NCBI RefSeq assembly: GCF_014633365.1
Contig: NC_068349.1
Location: forward strand, 34,920,753-34,984,752
Direction of reading: 5' to 3'
DNA: 64,000 nucleotides
From: Diospyros lotus
Taxonomy: Eukaryota; Streptophyta; Magnoliopsida; Ericales; Ebenaceae
Shown: positions 36,607 through 49,036 of the stretch, one piece after another
Layout: each line of letters opens with the position of its first letter
Numbering within the stretch: the stretch's first letter is position 1
Notes under the pieces: model-generated
The model's input: the letters and a program-made list of their open reading frames with translations, nothing else
Told to the model about the DNA's origin: nothing
Database searches by the model: none
Made by a program: the position numbers and the translations under genes

Positions 36607-37170
36607 ATGATGCCAACGTGCAACATACCAAGACCCTGGTCTCAATGCAGTGTCTGCGTAGTCTTAAATAGAGGATGCAATCCATAGTGCATCTTTGCTC
36701 TTTACTTCTATTGTGAGGATGTTATTACTTGTTTTGTCGCTATCCACGATGTTTTTACTATCAGAAATGCCGTCAGTCTCCTAGCTTTGCTTTCGGTCAA
36801 TGACCGATTTTGGGCTGCCGATACACTCATTTTTGAAGCTCAAGCTAGGCTTCAGGATCCCGTCTATGGATGTGTATCCCTCATTCTTGCCCTTCAACAG
36901 CAGGTTAGTGATTTGCAAGCTTATCGAGCTTATTTGCAGGATTTACTCTTTGCATATTATTCTTCACATCCCCAACCTGTTCCTCAACCTGATCCAAACC
37001 CAAACTGGAGTTTTGAACTTCCCATCATCCCAGAGAACATCTCACTCCCTAGTTTCCCTGATGCTACTTCTCTACCTCACCCTGATGACACTAGCAGTAG
37101 CCAGATGCCACCCCCAGATGACATCGATGAGTTGGGATCTATCGTGTTTGGTAACCATCGTCGTCATTGA
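36607..37170 (+). pseudogene. LBD (LOB-domain) transcription factor pseudogene, captured in element B
   Basis: A single frame of 187 codons encodes an almost complete LOB domain. The four Cys of CX2CX6CX3C are at codons 14, 17, 24 and 28. A GAS-block-like FVAIHDVF and DPVYGCVSLILALQQQV follow, with a leucine-rich coiled-coil stretch (class I type), then a Pro/Asp-rich tail. Codon 27 is TAG, inside the zinc-finger-like motif. The usual Gly-Ala-Ser reads Thr-Ile-Arg. LBD proteins are plant nuclear DNA-binding regulators of organ boundaries and lateral organs. Here the copy is intronless across the domain, antisense to the host retroelement and probably non-functional, although the frame is otherwise open. 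It could be a retrocopy or a transposon-captured gene. Confidence 0.88.
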
Positions 37171-39941
37171 GCATTGACATCATTATCAGTTCTATGATTT
37201 GCCTTTTTCTTTTGAATAATTGTATGGCTTGATCTCTTGTAATTGTTTTGAACATATGGAATGAATATTATGTTTTGGTACTTTCAAAGTTTCATTCTCT
37301 TGTCTTACCCTCGATTGTATATTGATCATAAAATATCTCAGCCTCTTGCAACTGTTTAATAATTCACAAAAATGGAGGTAAAAATATTGGCTCTTAATTA
37401 TCACCTGATAATTCACGTCCTCAATCAAGTCACACATAGTTAAGCATCCAATAACCTCAAGCTATCATTGGCAATTTCATCATTAAGAAATAATCCAGTT
37501 AAATCTTTCGAGAATATATCCTGATATTTTCCATTTTTCTTACGGCTTTTCACTGACCGCAAGTGCTTATACCTCATATTAATAGGCTACTTATCTTCAT
37601 AACTTGCTAACATAATTTTAATGATTGTCCAACTATACATCTCTCAATTTGCCTACCTAGACTAATCGTCTAGCCATATGATAGTTCTATTCTCAAAAAT
37701 TGAAAATCTCGGATCTCTTAATCGATTTAGGTCTGCAGCTTCCCCTACTGCGACCTGTCATCCTGGCACATCTGCTATCACTTGATTCTCTCAATCACAC
37801 TGAAGATTTGCATGATCTTCAAGATGACAATCCATAACTATACTACCAGCTAGAGCGTGTAGGTACTTATGTCACCTACGGTACTCCAATCCTCGCTGGA
37901 TTTTCTTCCTGAAAACTCTAAAGTTTCATCACGAATCCCTAGATCCTCAATCAGTTCTTTCAAGAAATTTCTCAAGAATCTCAAACCGATTTATCTCCAA
38001 AAATCTCGAATCAAATTACGATATCTGATTCCAATTATCTCCCATGGATTCAATTTCTTTGCAATCATGGCTCCCAATCCACCATTCGTTATGGTGCTTT
38101 CAAGTTCACCTTGTCGGGTTAACCACCAACAACTTTACCTAATTTTGCAGTCCATCTGACACACTGAACCTTAGTCACAACCTCTGTTGACTAGGTCTTC
38201 TCATCATTCCCTTAGGGTTGATACGACCTACTAAGCAACTCTTTCTTTTCAGTACACGAACTCTACTTTGAACCGAGATTGTCTTCTCACAACTCACCAT
38301 CAAGGTTTTTGACTAGCTATGCTCCACTACCTGAAATCTCATTTATTGAGAATCTACTACTTCTCGTACTTCGTTCTTCGGATCCAGCTGACTACTGGCA
38401 CACGACCATCAAATTAGTTCTTCCTAGACAATACACTTACCGTCAGCCAGCATACAAGCTGTCACCATCACCCCGATCACATGGTAGGCTTACCCCTATA
38501 CTAAGCGTCGACGCTCAAACGGGTACGCCCTGGTGAAAACCGCACGGTCTCGTCGTAGTCCTCTAAGAACTATCATTCGTTGTCACTGCCATGAGTCTAG
38601 CTCATTCTGGAAGAACATTCATTCTAGGCCCTTCTCACGGCCGATGATTTTCTTACCTCATAGGTAGCGTCTAAACGACTCACGAGCATGCATCTTTCAT
38701 GTCCATTTCATACGTCGGGTAGCTTTTCCTTTGCAACCCAACACTTTTTTTGAGACAATTGCAAACACGACCATCTCACGATCCCATTGCCACACTAGAC
38801 ACCGAGGTTAATCTTCCCCTCGAGCCTCATGATGCTCGCCTCTTTACCAATTTGTGACCATGAACCTAGATACAATTCCTTGAATAGGACACACAGTTCT
38901 CACTCAAGACATTACATGTTTCTTCTTCCATAGATCGTGTCTCTTCAATATGATCCATCTTACGTTGGGTCGATTCTCTAGGCTCCCAGCCTTAATCGAC
39001 AAGTTAATGGTACACCTTGCATCCTAAATCATTGGAATTCGAACTCCACACAAGGTATAGACCCTACTGGGTTGTCTTAGATCTTCAGCATCTGATCATC
39101 TCCCTGGCAGTCTGCTATAATGCTTTGGTCGACGGGTATCTCGTACCTTACCACAAGCCATCCCTTAGCCATCTGCTCGTGGGTCCCTAGATCCAGATCT
39201 GTCACTGCGAACACCAAACCAGTAGTGTCGTTACGTTGCTAGGGTTCCTTATCCCGTCTCTGCGAGTCATATCGTTTGCACAACTGTTGCCTTATCAATT
39301 AACGTAACTCATATGCCATCACTTGGCCATCTTTGGTGCCTCGTTTGACCCAATCCGTTGGATCCCTGATCTACTCATCTTATTTCCGAGACACTAAATG
39401 ATCCTCAAAAATTCTTATTATTCTATCATTAACTCATCAGCTAGGCCCTGTCACATCAGACTAATTATCCATGATTCGTTCATCCTTGATAACCACAATT
39501 ATCCTATCTTTCATCCTAAGGGTTTCGACTAATGACCTCAAATCATCAATCTCTAAATCTCTCGGATCCATAATCATGGTTACCGAGTTAACCTTACACC
39601 TGAATCATATCATCGAATCTTAACTTCAATAGTTAGATCATTCTGCTGGTACTAGCTTCCATCAGTCTTCCACTATTCACCGAGAATAGTAATCGTATAG
39701 TGAAATAGTGTTTGTACGTGAATAGTATACCAGGTAAGTTCCCAGGAAAGAAAGGTGGGTTACAAATGGACACACTTAAATATCAAGTCTTTCCTTAGCC
39801 AAAACTTTCCTAGACATGCACTTCCACTACACCACACTTAAATCCAGTAATCTTTAAGACTTCAACCGATAATCCCCAATTTCTAAATAGGGATTTCTTA
39901 CGAACCATTAGTCTATTTTCCTTTAAGCCACCACTTGAGGT

Positions 39942-40109
39942 TAAGCTCTGATACCAACTGTAAGCTCTGATACCATCAGTCTATTTTCTTTTAAGCTCTG
40001 ATACCAACTGTATTTTCCTTTAAGCTACCATTAGTCAATTTGATACCCTTAAGTCTCCAAATTATTTTTCTCTAAATCTCTAAATAGGGTTAAGCTCTGA
40101 TACCAACTA
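39942..40109 (-). repeat. Primer-binding site and extra copies of it
   Basis: TAAGCTCTGATACCA, the reverse complement of a TGGTATCAGAGC tRNA-Met primer site, occurs four times (39942, 39961, 39992 and 40091). The copy at 40091 abuts the LTR (40108) and is the proper primer site. The others lie 100-150 bp further in, with adjoining sequence repeated. Confidence 0.85.
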
Positions 40110-42672
40110 TAACGCTCTGTTTTTTCGAGCGTTAAATAATCTAGGAATTTTGGGAATATTTTTCTTATATAAATCATTTCCCGACAATTCCGTTCTACCT
40201 TCCCAGCATACCAAACATGAATCAATAAGCTAAGACAGGTAATCATCATAAATGCGGAAGCTTAAAATCGAAACCTGATATGGTACATAACTGAATTCAC
40301 TTAATGATAATATAAGAAAATGTACCATCATATCATCAAATACTTAAATACATTGAGACTTATCTATACAATTTGACGATTCCTCAGAAATACATTCAAT
40401 CGTAACAATTATACATGATCTTCAATATAGCATAATCTTCTAAACATGACCAAAAATATATCCTGGATCCTCATGAAGGAGCATATACCGGAACATCTCA
40501 CCGAACCCATCGGCCACGTCATCAATCATCCCTTATCACAGCTGCAAATCCTAACTGGAACGTTTGAATGTTCCAGGGGCATAACCTAATTAGAAGATGA
40601 ATCTTCTAGTGAGGGTTTAAAAACATGACACATGAATGCATGATACAATAACATAAATAATCTTATGCCCTAGTGTAACTTTCCTAGCCCACCAGCCTGG
40701 CACGGAATCCTAGGCAGAATCTCGAACCTCTGCAGGATAATCCTAACGTTGTTCCATCATTTCCCTTGGAAAATTACGGCTACACTCTTAGGACAACATC
40801 CCAATCCCATGCACGAGTATTAATATGCTAATAATATCGTGCCATGCAAAAATCACGTCTTTTCATGCAATATGATAAAATGATCATAACTTCAATAAAT
40901 ATCATGCATAATGAAGCAAACGTGTCATATATAGGTTTTCGGGATAAAACCACTCACCTTTAGACGTAAACTCTAATTTCTTTGAAAAGCGCGCATCACC
41001 TCAATTTGCGTGCCAACATAAAAAATAACGCAAATCGTCAAGATATTTGACCAAATCACTTCCTGGCCAATCATTTCATCTAATTTTTTTCAGACTTTTT
41101 CTTATTTTTTCTCTATTTTTTATAGTCATAAATTCTTTTAATATTCAAAATAAATACCTAATCAAGTCATTTATTGAATATTTATTCATAAAAATTTCTA
41201 AAATAACATTTTTAATCTCTAGACATTTTCTGAGAATTTTTCGAAACCTCTTCATATTTTTTTCTAAGTATGTTTCCTTTCAAAAATTCAAAATAATTAC
41301 TTCCTCATGAAATTTCCCAAATAAAAATTCATAAAACTAAACTATTCTTTTTTCCTGTATTTATGGATATTTTTACAGAATTTTATCCTTCTTATTTCTA
41401 TTTTTACTCTATTTTCCTTTATTTTTAGTATTTAAAAATAATAAATATTACCTCTGGTCATCTTCTTCGGCGTCGGCATACCGAAAAATCAAACTAAGTA
41501 TACCAAAAGATAGCCCACCTTGAGTCAATCAGCCTGGTCAAATTTGAGCTTCAAACAACACTCGGAAGACCTCATTCCGAGCAAAAATCAGTTCGACTCC
41601 GGCGAGATTCGACTTTTCCGGCGAAACTCCGATCACCCTTCAAATGAACTCCAAAATTCCTCAAAATTTTAAAAAATGATCCTCACCTCATGGGAAACAA
41701 AAACCCTATGGTTTGGTGCCTCAATTTATTCAAAAACAACGTCGATTTGAACCTCAAATCTTGTAAAACCCTCGGCCAATTTATCCTTTATTTATAGCCA
41801 AATTCGAACCCCAAAACGACAGATCTCGAGCAACCCAAGGCCTTTGATGTCTCCCCTTGCCATATATTCATCCAAAACCCACCAAAATAGCCCTCAAAAT
41901 CTTGATTAAAGTGGCCAATTTTTTAGCCACTTTCGGTTGAAAGTTAGCCATTTCGGTCGATGCCAAGGCCAATTGTTGGCCTAGGCTCGACCCAAGAGCA
42001 TCCTATGATATTTTTCTCTAGTTTTTCACCACCGAATTCGGTGATGGGAGGTGGTGGAGGAAGCTTGGTCGGCCATGGCAGATTTGCTCTTTGTGCAATT
42101 TTGTAAAATTACACTTTGACCCTAACTTCTTTCCATTTTGCACTTTTGGTCCTTTCCTTGAAGCCCCTGAGCTTCTCAATAGCGCTATTGCAACCTAAAA
42201 GTTCTATAATCTTCATTGCATCCCCAAAAATTTTGGAAAAACGTTATTTCGACCTCCCTTTGGCAAAATTAAGAAATTACACTTAGGCCTGAATCTTCGT
42301 TTTGGCTGTAAACCCTTTTGTTTCTTCCTGAAACCATTGAAGGGTTGTTCCTTATGAAAAAACGAAGCCCCCTCAAGCTTCCATTGACTTCCTGGAAGTC
42401 GTTTATATCAATTCGATTTTGCAGCCTAAATGGCAGCTGTATTTTAGCTATACCAAAAATCGTTCCTGATTTCATTTCTTTTGATGCCATAAATCATATT
42501 TCGAAATAATCATCACCACCATATCATTTTTCATTAGAATCTCGGCTCCAAAGCACTCCCTACAGTCGATTCGGTCAATTTTTTGGGCTATTTAGATACC
42601 AATCTTTCTCGAAATTTCATTTTTTTAATGAAATGCTTATTTTCAAATAATCCTAATTTCTTGGGTATTACA
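40108..42672 (-). mobile_element. 5' LTR of element B
   Basis: A 2565-bp LTR whose minus strand runs from TGTAATACCC (42672) to GCGTTATA (40108). It is followed by the primer site. It matches the 3' LTR at 29237-34947 apart from the nested insertion. Right flank ACGGG compares with ACAGG at the other end of the element, a 5-bp duplication with one change. Confidence 0.9.
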
Positions 42673-44026
42673 ACGGGAGACCCAAGGAAGTGGCTGAGGG
42701 GCCTTGGGCCAAGGCCAAGACAAGCCTCTTGGCCAAGAAATGGCCAAAATTGCGTTGAAATCGGGCTAACTTTTGGCTGAAAGTTAGGCCACTGAGATGG
42801 TAAAATTGGAGCCTTTCGATGGATTTTTGGACCGACTTGGGGGAGGTAGAGGCTCTAGGCGACTTGGGTTGGTTGAGCTCGAGCTTTTGAATGATCGAAA
42901 TGGCCCATAAATATGTGTCAATGAAGGTCGAACCTGGAGAGGTATTTGGCTTCAAATCGAGGCCGTTTTTGAACGAATTGAGCGACCAAAATAAGGAGCT
43001 TTTGTTGCCCCATGGGGAGTAGATGATTTCTGGAAAATTTGGTGAGTTTTGGTGGCCATTTGAATGGGTTTCGAACACTAGCTGGAAAACGCGAAAGGTG
43101 CTAGAGACGGTCTGTTTATCGGCCATTTGGGCCGGTTCCGACATGTTTTTTGGCCACCAAATTGTGCCATGGTGATCAAATCAATGAGTTCTTCAAGATG
43201 GTGGAGTCAAAATGAGCATCGGGGCTTGTTGCAGGTGGCCGGCAGTGAAGAAATCGCTTGAGAAGATGACGCGCATGAGTTGCACGTGTGGATCTCACGT
43301 GCAACCCATGCACCAGTGCGTGAATGCATGTGAAGGCCTAGAAAATTGTGTAAAAGAATGTAGAAAAATCTGGAAAAATAAGTTGTAGGGGTTTGTGCAA
43401 AAAGTTTTGGTGTTTTCCATCTTGATGTCTAAGTTTTCACACCGATCAGTCTCGTTTTGCGTGCAAATGAGGGTTTGAGGTAAGTCCAGTAATTTTTCTT
43501 TGATGTTCATAGGTTATTATGATTTGTTGTGAAGAAAGATTGGAGAAAATAGTTTGGGAGATATTTATTTGAATTTTTAGAAAGGAAAATGGGAAAAATG
43601 AAGAAATTGGAATATTGAGATATTTTTTGGAAAAATATGATTTTTAGGATTGTTGTACTCAAGATAAAGTGATTGGTGTAACTTTTGAGATTGTGCATGA
43701 AAATCGAGGTCGGGCACGCAAATCGAGGCGATGCACATTTTTCGAGGTAGATCGAACTTCGTGCTTAGGTGAGTGGTTTTGTCCCTATAACTCATATACG
43801 ATATGATTACTTTTCTATGCATGATATTTACGTATGTTATGATCATTTTTATCATATTTGTTCATATATTGTTGCATGGGAAGTCGTGATGTATGCATGA
43901 CACGATATTATTGACATATTAAAACTCGTGCATGGAATTAGGATGTCACCCTGAGAGTGTAGCCGTAATTCTCCAAGGGCAATTAATGGAACAATATTAG
44001 GCAATTAATGGAATAATGTTAGCCAT
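42673..44026 (+). mobile_element. Ty3/gypsy LTR A, right part (3' truncated)
   Basis: Continuation of the LTR split at 29236. Blocks such as AATCGAGGCGATGCACATTTTT, GTGAGTGGTTTTGTC and GAGTGTAGCCG match 58670-58950 in the gypsy LTR. The match stops at about 44026, so about 500 bp of LTR end are missing. A short duplication of GGCAATTAATGGAA lies at the broken end. Confidence 0.75.
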
Positions 44027-44121
44027 ATGTTATGACCATGCTCGTAAGTGATGTAGCTATTACATAAGTCTTTGCAGTTGTACTTACTTGTCAAAGAACC
44101 AAATTGTTTTGTGGTGGTTAC

Positions 44122-44573
44122 AAGTTATTAATTTGTTAGTTTTTTTATTGTGCTCTACTAATTTGTTTTTCTTCTTATTTGAGGCAAAATTTTTATTATT
44201 TTTTAATTTTATCACTGTTCGAGTTTTGTACCACAGTTGGGCCAGTGAACCACTGAACCAATTTTCTTTAATTGGTTTGGTTACCCATTTGGTTCTGGTA
44301 ACTATGCTTTGTACCCACCTTTTTCTCAATGCATAAAGCACCATACTAAGTTATTAATTTGTTAGATTTTTCATTGTGCATCTACCAATTTGTTTTTCTT
44401 TTTATTTGAGATAAAAATTTTATTATTTGTTAATTTTATCACTGTTCGAGCTTTGTACTGCAATCGGGTTAGTGAACCATTGAACCAATTTTCTTTAATT
44501 GGTTTGGTTACCCATTTGGTCCCGGTAACTATGTTTTGTACCCACCTTTTTCTCAATGCATAAAGCACCATAC
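44122..44573. repeat. Tandem duplication of a 226-bp unit
   Basis: 44122-44347 and 44348-44573 are two head-to-tail copies (AAGTTATTAATTTGTTAG to CATAAAGCACCATAC) differing at scattered positions. Neither contains a coding region. Confidence 0.9.
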
Positions 44574-44920
44574 CATGTCTTCAAGCTTAGCCCTTTATTT
44601 CACATTGGCTTATATCTTCTTTCTGAACGATTGTAAAATCTCCTTTTTGCTCTATTTGCAACACTCCCTTTGGTACTCCATGCTTTCTTTAGTATTCCAT
44701 ATTCTCACCTTGCCTCCCTTCTCTGCAACCCCCCTCTATGTTTCTTTATGCTGTAAAATCCACCATCTTCGTGCCATCCATGTTTAACCCCATCATCACC
44801 AATTCAGATAAACTCTCTTTTCAAAATTCAATCTGTTTGAGCATTTTGTTATTTAACTAATGCATCTATTATATGAATGAGGCTCATTGGGGACCTGCAG
44901 GTAGCTGTAGTTAAGTTGTG

Positions 44921-45403
44921 ATGGAGGAGACACGAAGCGTAGAGGGTTACAATGAGAGAATCAGCAAGTAAGCTTGATTAAATGTATAAATTTATAATGA
45001 GCATTATGGATACTAATTTTCGCCATTATTAATTGAACTCTGCACTTTTTCTTCTTGTTTTGTTATGGATTCAGGATATTAATTTTGTTTTACCATCGAT
45101 TGATTCAGAGAAGCCCCTCAGTTGGCTGCATTGTTGGAAGACATGAAGGGCGGGCTGGATACATTGAGGAGTAAAGTGCACGCATTGACCGCAAAGGTAG
45201 GAATCACAATTTTGAGTTATGATTTTTTTTTTATTAATTTTTGCATATTGATATTTTGTTAGCCAAAATATAGTCTTAATAGTGTAGCCAACTGTTATTC
45301 TTAACAGATAAAAGGCAACCAAAACAGTTCATTCTTTGCTGAATCTCCTTGTTCAACAGCAAAAGAAGCTAAAAATTTAAAATCTCCCAGCCATTGCGTA
45401 TAA
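44921..45403 (+). pseudogene. 5' fragment of a neuroguidin-like (Sas10/Utp3/C1D family) gene
   Basis: Exons 44921-44967 and 45109-45196 splice cleanly (AA|GTAAGC, TTCAG|AGAAG, AAG|GTAGGA). They give 45 aa containing NERISKEAPQLAALLEDMK and LDTLRSKVHALTAK, which match the N-terminus of plant neuroguidin-like proteins as I know them. A third segment from 45308 starts in phase with IKGNQ, as expected, then diverges and stops at about 45403. No later exons follow before tandem repeats and an LTR. Family members act in the nucleolus in small-subunit rRNA processing. This is probably a truncated gene or captured fragment, or the 5' part of a gene whose remaining exons lie beyond the window. Confidence 0.65.
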
Positions 45404-45794
45404 CAATGCTTTTGAATTGTGCGCATGCCTATATGGGTATTGAAAGTGATAAGTTTTATTTCGCAATCTGTGTTGAAAATATTGTTTGGGAAGCAATACA
45501 CAGAATGAATAAAAGGTTTTGAGGCCTTCTTGAGTTTTGATTGATAGACCTGAGTTCCCTCCATTTGCTACAGTAAACTTCTTTTGCTCCTATTTTTCTT
45601 TTCCTTTTTCTTGGTGGGGTGGGGGTGTAGGTTGTACTGGAGATGCTCATTGTACCCTATCAAAAAATCATAGTCTAAATACTATATATGACCGATTCAG
45701 TTTAATTTGCTTATTTTTTTTTAGTAGATCACTTCTGTTCTGGATTAATATTTTTTTAAGGTTCATCCCAGTTGATTATAGAATCCAGGTAAGA

Positions 45795-46517
45795 ACCAAA
45801 CCCCTCAAGTTAAGATACTGTAGAGTTATAGTTAAATTGCTTAAAAGTCACTGTTGAGATGATCGCCACTTATACTTTGTTCCTTTGTTCTTTGGGAAGT
45901 GTTCCATTGTCTGTTTCTTTTAAGAAATCCAGCTGAAATGACCATTTAAGAACTTAAAAAGGGAGTTCCTAATTGTCACGACCAAGGGGAATTAGGGGGG
46001 TAGTATTGTGTAAGTAGTTATGAATGTTTGTTAGAACAAAATCCCTCAAGTTAAGATACTGTAGAGTTATAGTTAAATTGCTTAAAAATCATTGTTGAGA
46101 TAATCACCACTTATACTTTGTTCCTTTGTTCTTTGGGAAGTGTTCCATTGTCTGTTTCTTTTAAGAAATCCAGCTGAAATGACCATTTAAGAACTTAAAA
46201 GGGAGTTCCTAGTTGTCACGACCCAAGGGATGGGAATTAGGGGGGTAGTATTGTGTAAGTAGTTACGAATGTTTGTTAGAACAAAATCCCTCAAGTTAAG
46301 ATACTGTAGAGTTATAGTTAAATTGCTTAAAAATCATTGTTGAGATAATCACCACTTATACTTTGTTCCTTTGTTCTTTGGGAAGTGTTTCATTGTCCGT
46401 TTCTTTTAGGAAATCCAGTTAAAATGAGCATTTAAGAACTTAAAAGGGAGTTCCTAATTGTCATGATCCAAGGGGAATTAGGGGCAGTATTGTAAGTAGT
46501 TTACAAATGTTTGTTAG
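45795..46517. repeat. Tandem triplication, period 241-245 bp
   Basis: CCTCAAGTTAAGATACTG recurs at 45803, 46044 and 46289. The units are nearly identical throughout. Each unit carries the first bases of the LTR at 46459 (TGTCACGACC, TGTCACGACCC, TGTCATGATCC), so the repeats cross the LTR boundary. Confidence 0.92.
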
Positions 46518-46813
46518 GAGATGCTGTTAATTTTGTTGAAGTGCACATGGGTGTTGTTAGTCTAGAATATGCTTTCAGATTAGCTGTTAGTTGATGCCTA
46601 TAAAAGGCTACTCGTAGAAGGATGGATGTTATGTTGATGAATGAATTGTAATTCTGTTCTCTCTCCTAATTCTCCTAACACTCTCTTGTTCCTTCTTTTC
46701 TTCTCCCTCAATTATCTGTATTCAATTCTGTCTCACTCCAATTCTTCTTTATTTTTCTCCCGAATTCTTCCAAATTCCTTTCTAAACCCTAGCCAAACCA
46801 TAGGGCTGTGACA
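46459..46813 (+). mobile_element. Short LTR followed by a tRNA-Met-type primer site
   Basis: The segment starts TGTCAT and ends GGCTGTGACA. It has a TATA-like CCTATAAAAGGC (near 46599) and a CT-rich R-U5 part. Immediately after it TTTGGTATCAAATC looks like a primer-binding site. At 355 bp it is small. No coding region follows, so the element is truncated or non-autonomous. Confidence 0.7.
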
Positions 46814-46829
46814 TTTGGTATCAAATCTG

Positions 46830-47640
46830 ACAATTCTCGGCTATGATTCGGAAGTGTTAGCAATTGACCAATGCGATTACGTGTAGCAAATTCCAACAGA
46901 GGTTGATTCTCGGAAATTGAAGGCAACGACGAAATTTGATAACAGTATGCGAGTTCAAGTGATAGATTGCGGAACTGACTAAGTGAGTAGGTGTTTCTGG
47001 AATCTGTGATAGAATTGATCGAACAACTGAGTCTATCAATTACATCGGACCTAGAACACACACAAGGATATATGAAATCAAGTTTTCATGATAAAGAGTT
47101 ACCAAAAACACTATAGTCACCAATGGAGTTTTTGTTGAAACCTTATTGGGAACTAAATCGAACCAAGATATAAGTTCGATGGAATTAGAACTAAGAAAAA
47201 TAATGAAAGAATAAAAATGAAACAAGTTTTTGGTAAAACTATCACTATTTATGGGGGTTTTATTGAAGCCACACTAAAAACCAAACAAAATATACGGTTT
47301 GCTTGAACCTTGATTGAGGGTTTGAATGAATCTAAATACTAGGTTGTATAGAAACGGAAACGAGAAATGTTTTCGATACAAAATAGAAAAGGGGAAACTA
47401 ATATTTTTTTTTTTAAAAAGGTAGAAAATAGAAGTGCGAGATAAAGTGTAAATTAAAAAATATATATATAGTGTTTTTTTGTAAATATAATTTTTAATAT
47501 ATAAAATTATAAAAAAAAATAATTCAAATATAATACAAACAAACATAAACAATAAATATAAGTTTCATAATGCATTCAAATAAATATAAACAAAAAGCTC
47601 ACGATGCATTTAAACAACCATCAACAATATGTAAAAAGTT
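46830..47640. other. Non-coding DNA after the short LTR
   Basis: Residual internal sequence of the element above followed by A/T-rich DNA. No domain-bearing frame was recognised. Confidence 0.4.
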
Positions 47641-47649
47641 TTATCATCA

Positions 47650-47830
47650 TTATTGTCAAGTCTTGGATCTGAGACTTGGGCAATTATGAGAGATAGTGGG
47701 TTTTTAGAGAAGAAAAGACATAGAGTTTGAATTAGAGAGGGAGAAAGAAAGAGAGGGAAAGATCCGAATGCTTTCATTGATAGATCCCATCCTCTTGTAC
47801 AATGCCTTTTATAGGCTAACACCATTGGGT
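47650..47830 (-). mobile_element. LTR-like fragment, minus orientation
   Basis: Read on the minus strand, a TATA-like GCCTATAAAAGGCATTG is followed by a CT-rich leader, as in plant LTR R-U5 regions. Ends are not defined. Confidence 0.4.
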
Positions 47831-47871
47831 TGTTATTGTATCACAAACTCTAATCATGTCATAAATAGATA

Positions 47872-48880
47872 CTATGACCTTGATACAAACTCATCACATG
47901 TCTCTTGATTGCTTTCTAAATTTCTAACTACACATATATTCTTCAAAATAAGATTGAGTGTATGGACAACATAGGGAGTCCAATAAATATGTGAAAACAT
48001 ACCTTTAATGATTTTTCCAACTCTCTTGCAATTAGCATCATTATCAATAATGATATGTACAACTTTTTGGTGACCAACTTTATCTATTACCTTTTTTATC
48101 AAATTAGCAATAAATTATTTATCCTTTACTTCACTTGATCAATTCACATATTTAACAAACATAAGACCATTTTTAGAAACAATCATAAAACTAATCAAAG
48201 GTCTTATTTGTGGGTCACTCCAACAATCTGTAACAATGCTAACACCATTTTCCTAACCAAGTGTTTTTAATAGGATCCAACAATTTTTTATCATTTGTCT
48301 TTTCTTATTGAAGTAATGTGGTTCTCAACTTATTATAACCCGGAGGCACATAACCACCAAATGGATATGTAGCAGCAAATGAATAAGAACTAAAAAAATA
48401 TTAGTTTCTAGCAAGATTAAAAACCAAACCCCCAGTATAGAACATTATAGCAATTTCATAATCTAATTGTGTCATAGTTTGCATGTCAAAAGCTCTAGCA
48501 ATAGGTGAATCAATGGTTTTTCACTTCTTTAACTGTTATAAACTCTTGATTCATGTAAAGACAAAGAAGGTCTCAAAGAAACACTACTTGTAGGTAAAGA
48601 CACTTGCTTAGATTGTAAATTTGACAATCCTTCTGCAACTTTACCTTCAATTTTTTTCCTTTCAGCTATAATTTCATGACTCACATTTTTACAACAAATA
48701 ATCCATTTTTCATTAATATTTAATAGGTGAGCCCTAACTCTTGCGTATGTCCCAAATTTTTGTAAACCACAAAAGTTACAAGTTCACTTCCAACTACCCC
48801 CTTATTCTCCTATTTTCTCAATTCTAGTCATATATTTCCATAACAAACTATTTTCTTCATCCTTATTTTTTGATGCAACA
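47872..48880 (-). pseudogene. hAT transposase pseudogene (BED zinc finger plus DUF659-like part)
   Basis: Reading down the minus strand, a BED-finger-like segment (WKWTCNFCG and RVRAHLLN, about 48860-48690) is followed by a linker. Then come GVSIVTDCWSDPQIRPLISF (about 48250-48190) and HIIIDNDANCKRVGK with YWTPYVVHTLNLIL (48070-47920), typical of the DUF659 region of hAT transposases. Several stops interrupt it and the C-terminal dimerisation domain is absent. It would have catalysed cut-and-paste transposition, but this copy is dead. Terminal repeats were not located. Confidence 0.78.
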
Positions 48881-49036
48881 CTGTTGCTAGATCCTGAACT
48901 TGAAGTTGAATGAGCCAAATGACCTATGTAGAAGGGGGGTGGAGGGAAATAACATCGGTAGCCTCAATATAAACAACCCTAAGCAAGAAATGTGTCTATA
49001 ATCTAAAGAACCATCACCATGAAAGATTATAAATGT

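Larger units (their letters stand above)
34948..40107 (-). mobile_element. Internal region of element B, no gag-pol detected
   Basis: About 5.2 kb lies between the 3' LTR (with PPT GGAGGGGTGAA at 34948-34958 on the minus strand) and the primer site at 40093-40105. I find no gag, protease, RT, RNase H or integrase motif on the minus strand. The part next to the primer site (about 39690-39830) is the reverse complement of post-primer sequence in the gypsy element at 59650-59860. The two are therefore relatives, and B is probably a non-autonomous, mobilised partner or a heavily decayed copy. It includes an LBD pseudogene in the opposite orientation. Confidence 0.8.
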
